NCBI RefSeq assembly: GCF_019249245.1
Contig: NZ_JAESDK010000011.1
Location: 1 to 64,000, forward strand
Origin: Alteromonas lipotrueiana
Lineage (GTDB): Bacteria > Pseudomonadota > Gammaproteobacteria > Enterobacterales > Alteromonadaceae
Reading direction: 5' to 3'
DNA length: 64,000 nt
The number at the start of each line of letters is the position of its first letter. The stretch's first letter is position 1. Position numbers and translations under genes: made by a program. Shown piece after piece: positions 35,963 to 45,075 of this stretch. The notes beneath the pieces were generated by a model that was given only the letters and a program-made list of their open reading frames with translations, did no database searches and was not told the origin of the DNA.

Positions 35963-36126
35963 ATCACGATAAGCTGAATGACTAGCGAAATCATTATCAG
36001 CGGCCATATCCAGCGGGCAATTTTGCCGGCCGTTTCGCTGCTGACCCGCATGTTCGAACGCTCAATTAGCGGCACTACAACTAACAGGGTTAAAAACAGC
36101 ACACCCAGAATTATTAATACTTCCAT
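35950..36126 (-). CDS. Small membrane protein, unknown function
   Basis: A 58-residue protein with two hydrophobic helices (about 3-20 and 40-55) and a short polar loop holding ERSNMRVSSETAGK. ATG 36126 lies eight bases after GGGG and just past the ubiF stop (TGATTATG); a GTG six bases earlier is an alternative. It is probably co-transcribed with ubiF. The last residues MIAR and the stop are encoded by the GGGCTATC repeat. No family was recognised. Confidence 0.6.
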   Translation of the reverse strand: MEVLIILGVLFLTLLVVVPLIERSNMRVSSETAGKIARWIWPLIMISLVIQLIVMIAR

Positions 36127-36128
36127 AA

Positions 36129-37292
36129 TCACATCCCCATGGCATATTGCAAAATTTGACGTTTAGCAAAATCGGTTTGCTGAGCCATCTTCAGCATGCC
36201 GGTTCGTAACCACTTTACTGCAGACACATCATTGCTAAACAACAGGTAGAACGCATCCATCGCGCTCATCATCGCCAGGTTGTCGCGCCGACGACGATGC
36301 TCGTAGCCCTGCTTAAATCTCTGTATATCAAGTGTTGTCGACCCGGGCTCAGTAGTTTTAAGCAGGGCCTGCACATCTTTAAAGCCAATATTAACCCCCT
36401 GCCCCGCCAAAGGATTAATAGTATGGGCAGCATCGCCTACCAAAATAGCCTGATTTTTAACATATTGCTTTGCATGCATGCGAGATAAAGGAAACGCCGC
36501 TTTGCCTTGTATCTTAAATTTGCCGGTGATGTTCGCAAAAGATTCTTCAATCGCCTGGGTGAGTTGTGTATTGTTCATTGCTTTTAACTGGCGGATTCGC
36601 GCTGGCGAGTCGTACCATACAAACGAGCCAAAATTTTTGTACATAGGTAAAAATGCCCGTGGTCCGCTAGGGTGGAATTCTTGCCACGTCCAATCAGGTT
36701 GTGCCTGCGTTGTCTCAACAATCACTCCCAGTGCCTGCTGGCCATATTGCCAGCCCTGTGTACCAATAGCCGCCTGCTGGCGAACAAACGACGTCGCACC
36801 GTCGGCCCCGATAACCCATCGCGCTTCAATGGTACGCTGGTTTTGTAGAACAACAGTACAACCATGAACCTGGTTCCATTGAATTGCCTGGGGCGCCTGC
36901 GTATAGCGGGTCAGATTGGCAGTATGCTGTTGTAATTCAATTGCGTTCAGGCAAGCCAGTTGAATAAGCCGATTTTCACAAAAATAACCTAATATACTTT
37001 TACCCAGAAGGTGCGCATCAAAATCAGTGGTCGCCTGTTTTTTTTCCCAGACCGAAAGTTTGCTATACGGCCTGAGCCGCGAGTCGGGAATTAACTCCCA
37101 CGCCCCTAAAGACTGCAACAATGCCGCCGAACCGGCTGAAATAGCACTTACACGCAAGTCGGGTGGCTGGTCTGGTTCAAAAGGTTTGGGCGGCGCTGGA
37201 TCTATCAAGGCCACTTTATATCCCTGACGCAATAGTCCTAACGCCAGCGTGGCGCCAATCATACCTGCACCGTTTACGCAAAAATCGTACAT
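36129..37292 (-). CDS. ubiF: Ubiquinone biosynthesis hydroxylase UbiF
   Basis: A 387-residue FAD monooxygenase of the UbiH/UbiF/COQ6 family, most like E. coli UbiF (391 residues), which hydroxylates 2-octaprenyl-3-methyl-6-methoxy-1,4-benzoquinol. The FAD GxGxxG is at residues 8-13 (GAGMIG), GADGATS lies in the middle, and GDAAHTINPLAGQGVN near residue 285 is the second FAD motif. The ubiF gene divergent to miaB is a conserved locus and supports the specific call. Confidence 0.93.
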   Translation of the reverse strand: MYDFCVNGAGMIGATLALGLLRQGYKVALIDPAPPKPFEPDQPPDLRVSAISAGSAALLQSLGAWELIPDSRLRPYSKLSVWEKKQATTDFDAHLLGKSILGYFCENRLIQLACLNAIELQQHTANLTRYTQAPQAIQWNQVHGCTVVLQNQRTIEARWVIGADGATSFVRQQAAIGTQGWQYGQQALGVIVETTQAQPDWTWQEFHPSGPRAFLPMYKNFGSFVWYDSPARIRQLKAMNNTQLTQAIEESFANITGKFKIQGKAAFPLSRMHAKQYVKNQAILVGDAAHTINPLAGQGVNIGFKDVQALLKTTEPGSTTLDIQRFKQGYEHRRRRDNLAMMSAMDAFYLLFSNDVSAVKWLRTGMLKMAQQTDFAKRQILQYAMGM

Positions 37293-37564
37293 ATGCTCTC
37301 CTGCCCTTATTCACCTTATTATGACCTAAACAAGGGCTTAGGTCATAATGTGCTTTATATCATACGAGACTCTTACTAATTTTCGATTAAGATTCTGTAC
37401 AATCGCTGGGCAAACACGCTTATAGCAGGTAAAATACGCGGCTATTTTGAACATTTATCCATCCCTCTTGCTGGCAGTGACGCGATGCGCAAGGTGCGCA
37501 CAATTTACCATTATCAGGACTATGAAAAAGGGGTGGGTTAAAACCTGAACTGACTGTATTCGCT

Positions 37565-39001
37565 ATGACTAAAAAGCTTTTTATTAAAACCTGGGGCTGC
37601 CAGATGAACGAGTACGACTCGGACAAAATGGCAGACCTGCTCGACTCAACTCACGGCTATACTCGTGCAGAAGAAGCAGAAGATGCTGATATCATTTTGC
37701 TTAATACCTGCTCAATAAGAGAAAAAGCACAGGAAAAAGTATTTCACCAACTGGGTCGTTGGAAAAATCTTAAGCAGGATAAGCCTGAATTGATCATTGG
37801 TGTGGGTGGCTGTGTGGCCTCTCAAGAAGGTGATGCTATTCGTCAGCGCGCGCCCTTTGTCGATTTGGTTTTCGGACCTCAAACCTTGCATCGATTACCT
37901 GAAATGATCAACGATTTACAAGGCGGTGCCAAGTCGGTGGTCGACATCAGTTTTCCTGAAATTGAAAAGTTCGACCGTTTACCTGAGCCTCGGGCTGAAG
38001 GGCCGACCGCCTTTGTTTCTATTATGGAAGGTTGTTCGAAGTACTGTACATTTTGCGTAGTACCGTATACCCGTGGTGAAGAGGTCAGTCGTCCGGTAGA
38101 CGATGTTCTGTTAGAAGTCGCACAGCTTGCTGAACAAGGCGTTCGTGAAGTTAATTTACTGGGACAGAATGTGAACGCCTTTCGCGGCGAACATCATGAT
38201 GGAACAATGTGCTACTTTTCAGAGTTGTTAGAACTGGTGGCCGCCATAGACGGTATCGACAGAATTCGTTATACCACCTCGCATCCGGTCGAGTTTACTG
38301 ATGATATTATCGCTGCCTACGAAACGATTCCCGAGCTCGTAGATCATTTGCATTTACCGGTTCAAAGCGGTTCAGACCGGGTGTTGACGTTGATGAAGCG
38401 CGGTCATACGGCATTAGAATATAAGTCGCGGATACGCAAATTACGTAAAGTGCGTCCCAATATTAGTATGTCATCTGATTTTATTATTGGTTTTCCGGGC
38501 GAAACTGACGCCGACTTTGAAGCAACTATGGACCTGATTCAGGCCGTTGATTTTGATCTGAGCTTTAGCTTTATTTACAGTGCCCGCCCCGGTACACCAG
38601 CAGCTGATGCTGTTGATGATGTTTCTGAAGCAACAAAAAAACAACGTTTACACCTGTTGCAGCAGCGTATTACTCAGCAAGCATTGCGTATTGCTCGTCA
38701 TATGGTTGGCACCCAGCAACGTATTTTGGTTGAAGGCCCATCGAAAAAGAACCCAATGGAGCTTTCAGGGCGTACTGAAAACAATCGGGTAGTCAACTTT
38801 GAAGGCACCCCAGATATGATTGGCGAATTTATTGATGTGCACATTACCGATGTGTTCACCAATTCGCTTCGTGGTGATGTAATTCGACGCGAAAACGAAA
38901 TGGGGTTGCGTGTAGCAGTTTCACCCCAATCTATTACCGCGAGACATCAACCAGAACAACCTGATGCCCTTGGAGTGGGTCAGTTTGTTCCAACCGTTTA
39001 A
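37565..39001 (+). CDS. miaB: tRNA-2-methylthio-N6-dimethylallyladenosine synthase MiaB
   Basis: A 478-residue radical-SAM methylthiotransferase (E. coli 474). The N-terminal MTTase domain binds one 4Fe-4S cluster by Cys12, Cys49 and Cys83; the radical-SAM cluster uses Cys157, Cys161 and Cys164 in CSKYCTFC; a TRAM domain ends the fold near residue 440. It completes ms2i6A37 in tRNAs reading UNN codons. The ATG has no strong ribosome site, but [15 protein letters not shown] aligns exactly with the E. coli start. First gene of miaB-ybeZ-ybeY-corC-lnt. Confidence 0.97.
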   Translation: MTKKLFIKTWGCQMNEYDSDKMADLLDSTHGYTRAEEAEDADIILLNTCSIREKAQEKVFHQLGRWKNLKQDKPELIIGVGGCVASQEGDAIRQRAPFVDLVFGPQTLHRLPEMINDLQGGAKSVVDISFPEIEKFDRLPEPRAEGPTAFVSIMEGCSKYCTFCVVPYTRGEEVSRPVDDVLLEVAQLAEQGVREVNLLGQNVNAFRGEHHDGTMCYFSELLELVAAIDGIDRIRYTTSHPVEFTDDIIAAYETIPELVDHLHLPVQSGSDRVLTLMKRGHTALEYKSRIRKLRKVRPNISMSSDFIIGFPGETDADFEATMDLIQAVDFDLSFSFIYSARPGTPAADAVDDVSEATKKQRLHLLQQRITQQALRIARHMVGTQQRILVEGPSKKNPMELSGRTENNRVVNFEGTPDMIGEFIDVHITDVFTNSLRGDVIRRENEMGLRVAVSPQSITARHQPEQPDALGVGQFVPTV

Positions 39002-39019
39002 AGTGAGGAATCAAGTAGC

Positions 39020-40081
39020 TTGAGTAATTTGGTTAGCAACGAAATTGTATTAGAGCCTGAAGATAACAAACGGCTATCAGTATTGTGTGGACCGTTTGAT
39101 GACAATATCAAACAAATTGAACGTCGTCTGGGTGTTGAAATAACTTACCGTAACAATGCGTTTCGGGTTTTAGGTGATGCTCAACAAACCAGTGGCGCAG
39201 CAGAGTTACTTAAGCAGCTGTATGTTGAAACTCAGCCGGTAAAAGGACAGCCTGCCGAACTGACTTCTGAGCAGGTACATTTAGCCATTCAGGAGTCTAA
39301 AGTTTTAGAGCAGGAAGACGCTTCTTCCCGCCCCGGCAAAGAAGTTAATATAAAAACAAAGCGCGGCGTAATTAAGCCCCGTAATCCAAACCAGGGTCAA
39401 TATGTTGCCAATATTATAAATCACGATATTACCTTTGGTATAGGGCCGGCTGGTACGGGTAAAACTTACCTGGCCGTCGCGGCGGCAGTGGACGCGCTTG
39501 AACGTCAGGAAGTTCGCCGTATCTTACTGACCCGCCCCGCAGTAGAGGCGGGTGAAAAGCTGGGTTTTCTACCGGGCGACTTGTCACAGAAAGTTGATCC
39601 CTATTTACGCCCACTTTATGACGCCCTGTTTGAAATGCTGGGCTTTGAAAAAGTCGAAAAACTGATGGAACGCAATGTTATTGAAGTTGCTCCACTTGCG
39701 TATATGCGTGGGCGTACATTAAACGATGCGTTTATTATTTTGGATGAAAGCCAAAATACCACCTCAGAACAAATGAAAATGTTCCTGACCCGTATCGGTT
39801 TTAATTCAAAAGCGGTGATCACAGGCGACATTACCCAAATTGATTTACCTCGAGGCGTACGTTCTGGCTTGCGACACGCTATTGATGTACTAAAAGAGGT
39901 CAATGACATTTCATTTAACTTTTTCACGGCAACTGACGTAGTGCGTCATCCTGTTGTGGCACGGATTGTTCAGGCTTATGAACGTTTTGATGCTGAACAT
40001 GAAGCTGCGCAACAGGCACGTCGTGAAGAGGCTAAAAAAATAGCTTTAGCGCGTGAGAATAGCGAAACAAAGCCCTCGTGA
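39020..40081 (+). CDS. ybeZ: PhoH-like ATPase YbeZ
   Basis: A 353-residue PhoH-domain ATPase. Walker A GPAGTGKT is at residues 142-149, and FIILDESQNTT forms Walker B; the first 110 residues are the KH-like N-terminal part. YbeZ works with the endoribonuclease YbeY in rRNA maturation. The start is TTG 39020, with GAGGAA about nine bases upstream, and the stop overlaps the ybeY start (GTGA), so the partners are coupled. Confidence 0.95.
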   Translation: MSNLVSNEIVLEPEDNKRLSVLCGPFDDNIKQIERRLGVEITYRNNAFRVLGDAQQTSGAAELLKQLYVETQPVKGQPAELTSEQVHLAIQESKVLEQEDASSRPGKEVNIKTKRGVIKPRNPNQGQYVANIINHDITFGIGPAGTGKTYLAVAAAVDALERQEVRRILLTRPAVEAGEKLGFLPGDLSQKVDPYLRPLYDALFEMLGFEKVEKLMERNVIEVAPLAYMRGRTLNDAFIILDESQNTTSEQMKMFLTRIGFNSKAVITGDITQIDLPRGVRSGLRHAIDVLKEVNDISFNFFTATDVVRHPVVARIVQAYERFDAEHEAAQQARREEAKKIALARENSETKPS

Positions 40082-40551
40082 CCGCGCTTATTGATTTGCA
40101 GCTGGCTTATGAAGGTGATGCAGCTATTGCCGCAGATATCCCTCAAGCCAGCCAGCTTCAACAATGGGCCGACATGGTTTTTGTTATGCTGGATCTATAC
40201 GATCAGGAAATGACACTACGCTTTGTGGGCATCGAAGAGTCCCAGTCTTTAAATCATCAATTCAGAGGCAAAGATAAACCTACCAATGTTTTATCATTTC
40301 CCTTTGAATCACCACCGGGCATGGAAATGCCGCTTCTGGGAGATTTAGTGGTTTGTGCCCCCATAATTAGTCGTGAAGCCAATGAACAAAATAAGCAAGT
40401 AGCACATCACTATGCTCATATGATTGTTCATGGCATTTTGCATTTACTTGGCTATGATCACATTGATGATGCACAGGCTGAGGAAATGGAAGCACTGGAA
40501 ATTCGGATCTTAGCCGAATTAGCCATTGACGACCCTTATCAAGACCATTAA
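40078..40551 (+). CDS. ybeY: Endoribonuclease YbeY
   Basis: A 157-residue UPF0054 metalloprotein. The zinc triad is His118, His122 and His128 in HGILHLLGYDH, and FRGKDKPTNVLSFPF is the other family signature. It acts in 16S rRNA 3'-end processing and ribosome quality control. GTG 40078 overlaps the ybeZ stop by four bases. Confidence 0.96.
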   Translation: MTALIDLQLAYEGDAAIAADIPQASQLQQWADMVFVMLDLYDQEMTLRFVGIEESQSLNHQFRGKDKPTNVLSFPFESPPGMEMPLLGDLVVCAPIISREANEQNKQVAHHYAHMIVHGILHLLGYDHIDDAQAEEMEALEIRILAELAIDDPYQDH

Positions 40552-40584
40552 GTTTACCATCGGATATAAATAAAAACGGATACT

Positions 40585-41442
40585 ATGAGCGACGATAACC
40601 CCCACTCTACCAACGGCTCTTCGTCGAAAAGTTGGCTCGATAAGCTAAAACTGACTTTCTCCGGAGAGCCGCAAAGTAAAAAAGAACTGGTCGAAGTTAT
40701 TACCGAGGCTGAGCAGCGCGAAGTAATCGATCCCCAGACTCGGGAGATGATAGAGGGCGTCATCGGTGTAAATGAAATGCGGGTAAGAGACATTATGATA
40801 CCCCGTACTCAGATGACCACTATCGACATTGACCAAAAGGTAGAAGAGTTTCTGCCTATTATGCTCGAGTCTGCTCACTCCCGATTCCCTGTTATCAGCG
40901 AAGATAAAGACCATATCGAAGGTATTTTGCTGGCCAAAGATTTACTGGCCTATATGTTCAATACTGAAAAAGAATTTTTACTTCGGGCGGTCTTGCGTCC
41001 AGCCGTGATTGTTCCTGAAAGTAAACGGGTAGATGTACTGTTAAAAGAATTTCGTCAGCAGCGCTACCACATGGCTATTGTGGTGGACGAATATGGCGGC
41101 GTTTCGGGGCTGGTCACCATTGAAGATATTCTTGAACTTATCGTGGGCGAGATTGAAGACGAATACGATACCGAAGAAGACGGCACCGATGATATTCGGC
41201 CGTTAAATAAATACACGTATTCGGTAAAAGCCCTAACGCCGGTCGACGAGTTTAATAGTTTCTTTGAAACCAGCTTTAGTGAAGAAGAAGCCGATACTAT
41301 TGGTGGTATTGTGCTTAAAGCCTTTGGTCATATGCCTTCGACCAACGAAGAAGTGGTTATCGGCGATATTAATTTCAAAATTACTCACTCTGACAAGCGT
41401 CGGTTAGTGCAGCTCAAGGTGACAATTCCTTCTTTGGAGTGA
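40585..41442 (+). CDS. corC: CBS-domain transporter-associated protein CorC/YbeX
   Basis: A 285-residue protein with tandem CBS domains (about residues 66-195; VRDIMIPRTQM and VVDEYGGVSGLVTIEDILELIVGEI) and a C-terminal CorC/HlyC domain (about 207-282; ADTIGGIVLKAFGHMP). It is linked with magnesium/cobalt efflux and, through its operon, with ribosome maturation. It overlaps lnt by four bases (GTGA). Confidence 0.94.
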   Translation: MSDDNPHSTNGSSSKSWLDKLKLTFSGEPQSKKELVEVITEAEQREVIDPQTREMIEGVIGVNEMRVRDIMIPRTQMTTIDIDQKVEEFLPIMLESAHSRFPVISEDKDHIEGILLAKDLLAYMFNTEKEFLLRAVLRPAVIVPESKRVDVLLKEFRQQRYHMAIVVDEYGGVSGLVTIEDILELIVGEIEDEYDTEEDGTDDIRPLNKYTYSVKALTPVDEFNSFFETSFSEEEADTIGGIVLKAFGHMPSTNEEVVIGDINFKITHSDKRRLVQLKVTIPSLE

Positions 41443-42944
41443 AATTTTTGAACTCGTTTTTTTCTTTGGTTTTACTGTTGTTCAGTGGAGCCAGCCTGAC
41501 GCTTGCCTACGCGCCCTTTAACGTTTGGCCAATCACATACTTAGGCTTGATAATAGCGGTACGCCAGTTGCAACGTCGCCCCGACAATGGCTTTAAAAGC
41601 GGTTGGGTATTCGGATTGGGCTGGTTTGGTGCCGGCATTAGCTGGGTTCACGTAAGCATTGCTGATTTTGGCGGCTTACCCCTATACGCTTCTGTCGGGT
41701 TGATGGCGGTGCTGTGCAGCTATCTGGCTTTATTCCCTGCCCTTGCCTTTTACCTTACCAAAAAATTATTCAAACCAGCATGGTGGCCATTGACACTTCC
41801 CGCCTGGTGGTTCGCCAGTGAATGGCTTCGCAGCTGGTTACTTTCAGGTTTTCCCTGGCTATCGGTGGGATACAGTCAGCTTGACTCACCCTTGGCAGGA
41901 TGGTTCCCGGTAATCGGCGAAACTGGCGTCAGCGCCCTTATTGTCTTTGTAGCTACTGGCTGCGCCGTTTGGTTAAGCAGGCGACAATTAAAACCCGTGG
42001 GTGTTTCTGTTGCATTAATTTTTGGAGCCGGCTGGGCTTTACAACAGATTCAGTGGGTTACTGTACTCAAAACTGTTGATGTAGCTATGGTGCAGGGCAA
42101 TATTGAACAGTCTATGCGGTGGCAACCCGAACAAGACCAACCTATCATGGATAAGTACCGTTCGCTTACCCGCCCGTTGCTAGATAACGATTTGATCATT
42201 TGGCCTGAGGCTGCCATACCAAAGCTGGAATTTTTATCCCGAGCCTGGTTACGTGAGCTTGATAACGAAGCGGCGACCCAAAATACGGCCATTGTCACAG
42301 GTATTGTAAATTACAACTTTGAAACCGAACAGATATGGAACTCGCTTATTGTTTTAGGCCAGCAAGATAATAAGCCTGGGGGAGATTATCGTTATTCAGA
42401 GGCGAACCGGTATGCAAAACATCATCTTTTACCCATAGGCGAATTTGTACCCTTTGAGGATATTTTGCGCCCGCTCGCTCCACTATTCGATTTACCAATG
42501 TCATCTTTTTCGCGCGGGGATTTTTCTCAGACCAATTTACAAGCAAATGGAATACAACTGGCTCCAGCTATTTGCTTTGAAATTGCCTTTCCGCGTCAGG
42601 TGGCCGCCAATATTCATAATGATACCGACATACTTTTAACGGTCAGTAACGATGCCTGGTTTGGCCATTCGCATGGACCTGCACAACATTTGCAAATCGC
42701 TCAAACCAGAGCATTAGAAATGGGCAGGCCTGTTATTAGGGCAACCAACAATGGCATCACGGCATTTATTGACGCAAAGGGAGCGATTACCAGTCGGCTG
42801 CCACAATTTGAACAAGGTACAATTACAGATAAAGTGCAAATTACTCGCGGCACAACCCCATACCGTTCTGTCGGCGACTTCCCGATGGCGATGATTTTAT
42901 TGTTCGCCCTTATAAGCGTCTGGTGGTATCAGCGACATAAATAA
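41439..42944 (+). CDS. lnt: Apolipoprotein N-acyltransferase
   Basis: A 501-residue inner-membrane enzyme giving the final N-acylation of lipoproteins. About six membrane helices occupy residues 1-200, followed by a nitrilase domain with the catalytic triad Glu257 (WPEAAIP), Lys327 (YAKHHLLPIGEFVP) and Cys379 (ICFE). One membrane helix closes the protein. The start is GTG 41439, overlapping corC. This makes the lipoproteins in this window (LolB and the four others) triacylated. Confidence 0.96.
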   Translation: MKFLNSFFSLVLLLFSGASLTLAYAPFNVWPITYLGLIIAVRQLQRRPDNGFKSGWVFGLGWFGAGISWVHVSIADFGGLPLYASVGLMAVLCSYLALFPALAFYLTKKLFKPAWWPLTLPAWWFASEWLRSWLLSGFPWLSVGYSQLDSPLAGWFPVIGETGVSALIVFVATGCAVWLSRRQLKPVGVSVALIFGAGWALQQIQWVTVLKTVDVAMVQGNIEQSMRWQPEQDQPIMDKYRSLTRPLLDNDLIIWPEAAIPKLEFLSRAWLRELDNEAATQNTAIVTGIVNYNFETEQIWNSLIVLGQQDNKPGGDYRYSEANRYAKHHLLPIGEFVPFEDILRPLAPLFDLPMSSFSRGDFSQTNLQANGIQLAPAICFEIAFPRQVAANIHNDTDILLTVSNDAWFGHSHGPAQHLQIAQTRALEMGRPVIRATNNGITAFIDAKGAITSRLPQFEQGTITDKVQITRGTTPYRSVGDFPMAMILLFALISVWWYQRHK

Positions 42945-43032
42945 CCTGATTACCTGAGATTGTGTTTGTCGGCAAACATGATCCATTTTACCCCCTGCTA
43001 CGATATTGATTATTTATCCGATGGAGAAATAA

Positions 43033-43299
43033 ATGGCCGGCGGTTGGGCAAAAGACGGAGCGGTGCAAGACCAAATTGATGCCAGTGTCGAAGATGCGCT
43101 AGCTCGTGCAAAAAGCAATATGCCTACTGGCGAAAGCGCAGAGTTTTGTGAGTTATGCGACGAGCCTATTCCAGAGGCCCGACGGGTTGCTATCCCAGGT
43201 GTTCAGCTTTGTATTCAATGTCAAAGTGAAGAAGAAAAGAAAACCGTTAGACACTCCTCAATAAATCGCCGCGCCAGTAAAGACAGCCAACTTCGCTAG
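43033..43299 (+). CDS. ybiI: DksA/TraR C4-type zinc finger protein YbiI
   Basis: An 88-residue protein, the same length as E. coli YbiI and ending in the same RRASKDSQLR-type tail. The zinc site is Cys39, Cys42, Cys60 and Cys63, in CELC and CIQC. It has the short DksA/TraR form, which can bind the RNA polymerase secondary channel; its role is not established. GGAG precedes the ATG. In E. coli ybiI is next to ybiX-fiu; here those are 12 kb away. Confidence 0.94.
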   Translation: MAGGWAKDGAVQDQIDASVEDALARAKSNMPTGESAEFCELCDEPIPEARRVAIPGVQLCIQCQSEEEKKTVRHSSINRRASKDSQLR

Positions 43300-43478
43300 G
43301 GGCCCCACCGCTAAGCTTAGCTATCAGACTCTTTTACGGTAGCTGTATTAAATAACCTACTACGTCGATACTGCAATTTAACTGTGTTCAAGCGGTTACA
43401 CAACTTTGTCCAGTTACGTTTAATAAATGGATACTGGCATCAGTCGATACCATTTAAAAAGAAATCGCCCTTTATTGT

Positions 43479-44032
43479 TGGACACCCACAGTTAAAATTA
43501 CCTACCTAATTGTGGACACCCACAGTTAAAAATCATCAAGCCTCACTTCTGTACTATGCCGAGGACTCGAAAGCAGAATTTTTAAAGTGGGTGTCCATGA
43601 TGATACGACTGGATCTCCAAGGTGGTATTTTGTGGATGTCCAAGGTTATACGAGCATCGATGTTACGAATTCGCCAGTGCTTTGATGGTTATGAATTTTG
43701 TCGCCAGTTGGACAAATAAAAGCAGCTAATAGTGCCACCACTACGTTGTCCGTTTCATCTGGTAATGGCAGACAGTCAATTTCGTTTTTTATTGTTGGAC
43801 AGTCACTTTATTGTTGGACACCCACAGTTAAACATAATCTTATTAGTGGACACCCACAGTTAAACATAATCTTATTAGTGGACACCCACAGTTGAAAAAT
43901 CATCAAGCTTCACCTGCACACTAAGCAGGGAGCTCTATAGCAGGCTTTCTCGAGTGAGGCTGTCCATATTTATATTGTGGGTGTCCATGGTGATATTTTG
44001 TGGGTGTCCATGATTATAGGTGTGGGTGTCCA
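43479..44032. repeat. Cluster of TGGACACCCAC repeats in both orientations (second cluster)
   Basis: Forward cores lie at 43479, 43513, 43815, 43847 and 43879; reversed cores (GTGGGTGTCCA) at 43587, 43977, 44000 and 44022; degenerate copies near 43632, 43707, 43796 and 43958. The copies at 43815, 43847 and 43879 form a 32-base tandem. The segment 43513-43597 is an 85-base element with about 21-base imperfect terminal inverted repeats. The core is self-complementary at its ends (GTGG/CCAC). No transposase is near. Confidence 0.85.
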
Positions 44033-44087
44033 CAATTGTAGGTGCAGGATTATCGGCTAACTTTTCATAAGAATACGTTCTGGCAGC

Positions 44088-44115
44088 CTTGAATAATCCT
44101 CACAAAACCTTATTG
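44088..44115 (+). promoter_or_regulatory. Sigma-32 promoter of the small heat-shock gene
   Basis: CTTGAA matches the sigma-32 -35 consensus exactly, and CCTTATTG follows after 14 bases (consensus CCCCATnT). The -10 resembles that of grpE here (CCCTATTG). The leader is about 60 bases. Confidence 0.7.
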
Positions 44116-44157
44116 TATAAAGCAGCTGATGCTTGATTGTGAGGTTAGCAGTAATTC

Positions 44158-44180
44158 ACCTTTTGCTTAATAGGATAGGT
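44158..44180 (+). promoter_or_regulatory. ROSE-like RNA thermometer hiding the ibpA ribosome site
   Basis: In RNA the segment folds with ACCU pairing to AGGU and UUGCU to AGGAU around a UAAU loop. The AGGA ribosome site (44172-44175), seven bases before the ATG, is fully paired apart from a G-G opposition. A U-U mismatch lies next to it. G-G plus U-U non-canonical pairs at this place are the hallmark of ROSE elements before ibp genes. A second upstream hairpin (GCTGAT/GTTAGC, 44125-44149) fits the multi-hairpin ROSE layout. Confidence 0.75.
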
Positions 44181-44182
44181 TT

Positions 44183-44629
44183 ATGCGTTCTGTAGATATG
44201 ACACCGCTGTATCGTTCTTTTATTGGGTCTGACCATTTAGCCACATTGATTGATGCGGCGAACAGGGCAGAAAAACAAAGCTCCTATCCACCCTACAACA
44301 TCGAACTTCTGGATGAAAATAAGTACCGTATTACCATGGCGGTAGCTGGGTTCAGGCAAGATGACATAAATATTGAAATGTTAGAGAACACGCTAACGAT
44401 TACTGGCAATAAAGCGTCTTCGGCGACAAGTGAGAATGAGCGTACCTACCTGCATAAGGGCATTTCAGATCGAAGTTTTGAACGCAAGTTTCAGTTGGGA
44501 GACAATGTAAAGGTACTTGGCGCTGATATTGAGCATGGCCTGCTGCATATTGATATGGAAAGAATAATTCCTGAAGCTCAAAAACCACGGCAAATTAAAA
44601 TTGACGGTAACTTACTGACAAACCGATAG
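44183..44629 (+). CDS. ibpA: Small heat-shock protein, IbpA family
   Basis: A 148-residue Hsp20. The N terminus MRSVDMTPLYRSFIGSD and the alpha-crystallin domain (about residues 37-130; YPPYNIELLDENKYRI, VAGFRQDDI, ERTYLHKGISDRSFERKFQL) match IbpA. It holds unfolding proteins for DnaK/DnaJ/GrpE and ClpB; the first three are encoded 15 kb downstream. The C terminus is longer than in E. coli IbpA. Expression is heat-controlled twice, by a sigma-32-like promoter and by a ROSE-like hairpin over the AGGA site. Confidence 0.95.
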   Translation: MRSVDMTPLYRSFIGSDHLATLIDAANRAEKQSSYPPYNIELLDENKYRITMAVAGFRQDDINIEMLENTLTITGNKASSATSENERTYLHKGISDRSFERKFQLGDNVKVLGADIEHGLLHIDMERIIPEAQKPRQIKIDGNLLTNR

Positions 44630-45073
44630 TTAGCGTTTGACGTACTCCGGAACCCGTTTAATAACCGCTGTTCCAGAAATATAGTCGTGAAAGCCCCGTT
44701 TGTTTTTATCAAAGGCAATCCAGATAAAGCCAAGAAAAAACGGGGCTATCGAAACGATATAGGCAAAATAGCGAACCGTCGACTTTAAAAACGAAGGCTT
44801 TCTTCCTGTTCGTATATCTACAATTTGAATACCCATCAGCAATTTCCCCGGGGTACCTAAATATTTTTGCCAGAACCATAGTGTTCCAATTAACGGCAGT
44901 AAATAACCCAAACCAAGATTCATCCACAGGGGATTATCTACCCCGGCCAAAGATACCGAACCTGATACCAGGGCCACGGGCACGGTCACAAACAGGAAAA
45001 TAAATAAAAAATCCAACACTACCGCTAAAAACCGTAGAATGAATCCAGCGGGCGTTACCCCAAACATACTCAT
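44630..45073 (-). CDS. RDD family membrane protein
   Basis: A 147-residue protein with three to four membrane helices and the RDD pattern: Arg and Asp in GFILRFLAVVLDFLFIFLF, then GTPGKLLMGIQIVD in the central loop. RDD proteins have been linked with sodium/proton exchange in halophiles, but the role here is unknown. The start is two bases after the Nudix stop, and its own stop abuts the end of ibpA from the other side. Confidence 0.9.
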   Translation of the reverse strand: MSMFGVTPAGFILRFLAVVLDFLFIFLFVTVPVALVSGSVSLAGVDNPLWMNLGLGYLLPLIGTLWFWQKYLGTPGKLLMGIQIVDIRTGRKPSFLKSTVRYFAYIVSIAPFFLGFIWIAFDKNKRGFHDYISGTAVIKRVPEYVKR

Positions 45074-45075
45074 GG

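Noticed and set aside
43310..43321. Palindrome GCTAAGCTTAGC after ybiI as a terminator
   Set aside because: There is no T run after it and the stem is short, so it was not called.
43815..43900. Possible CRISPR array, from three 32-base-spaced repeats
   Set aside because: The whole 32-base period is conserved, so there are no unique spacers, and no cas gene is present.
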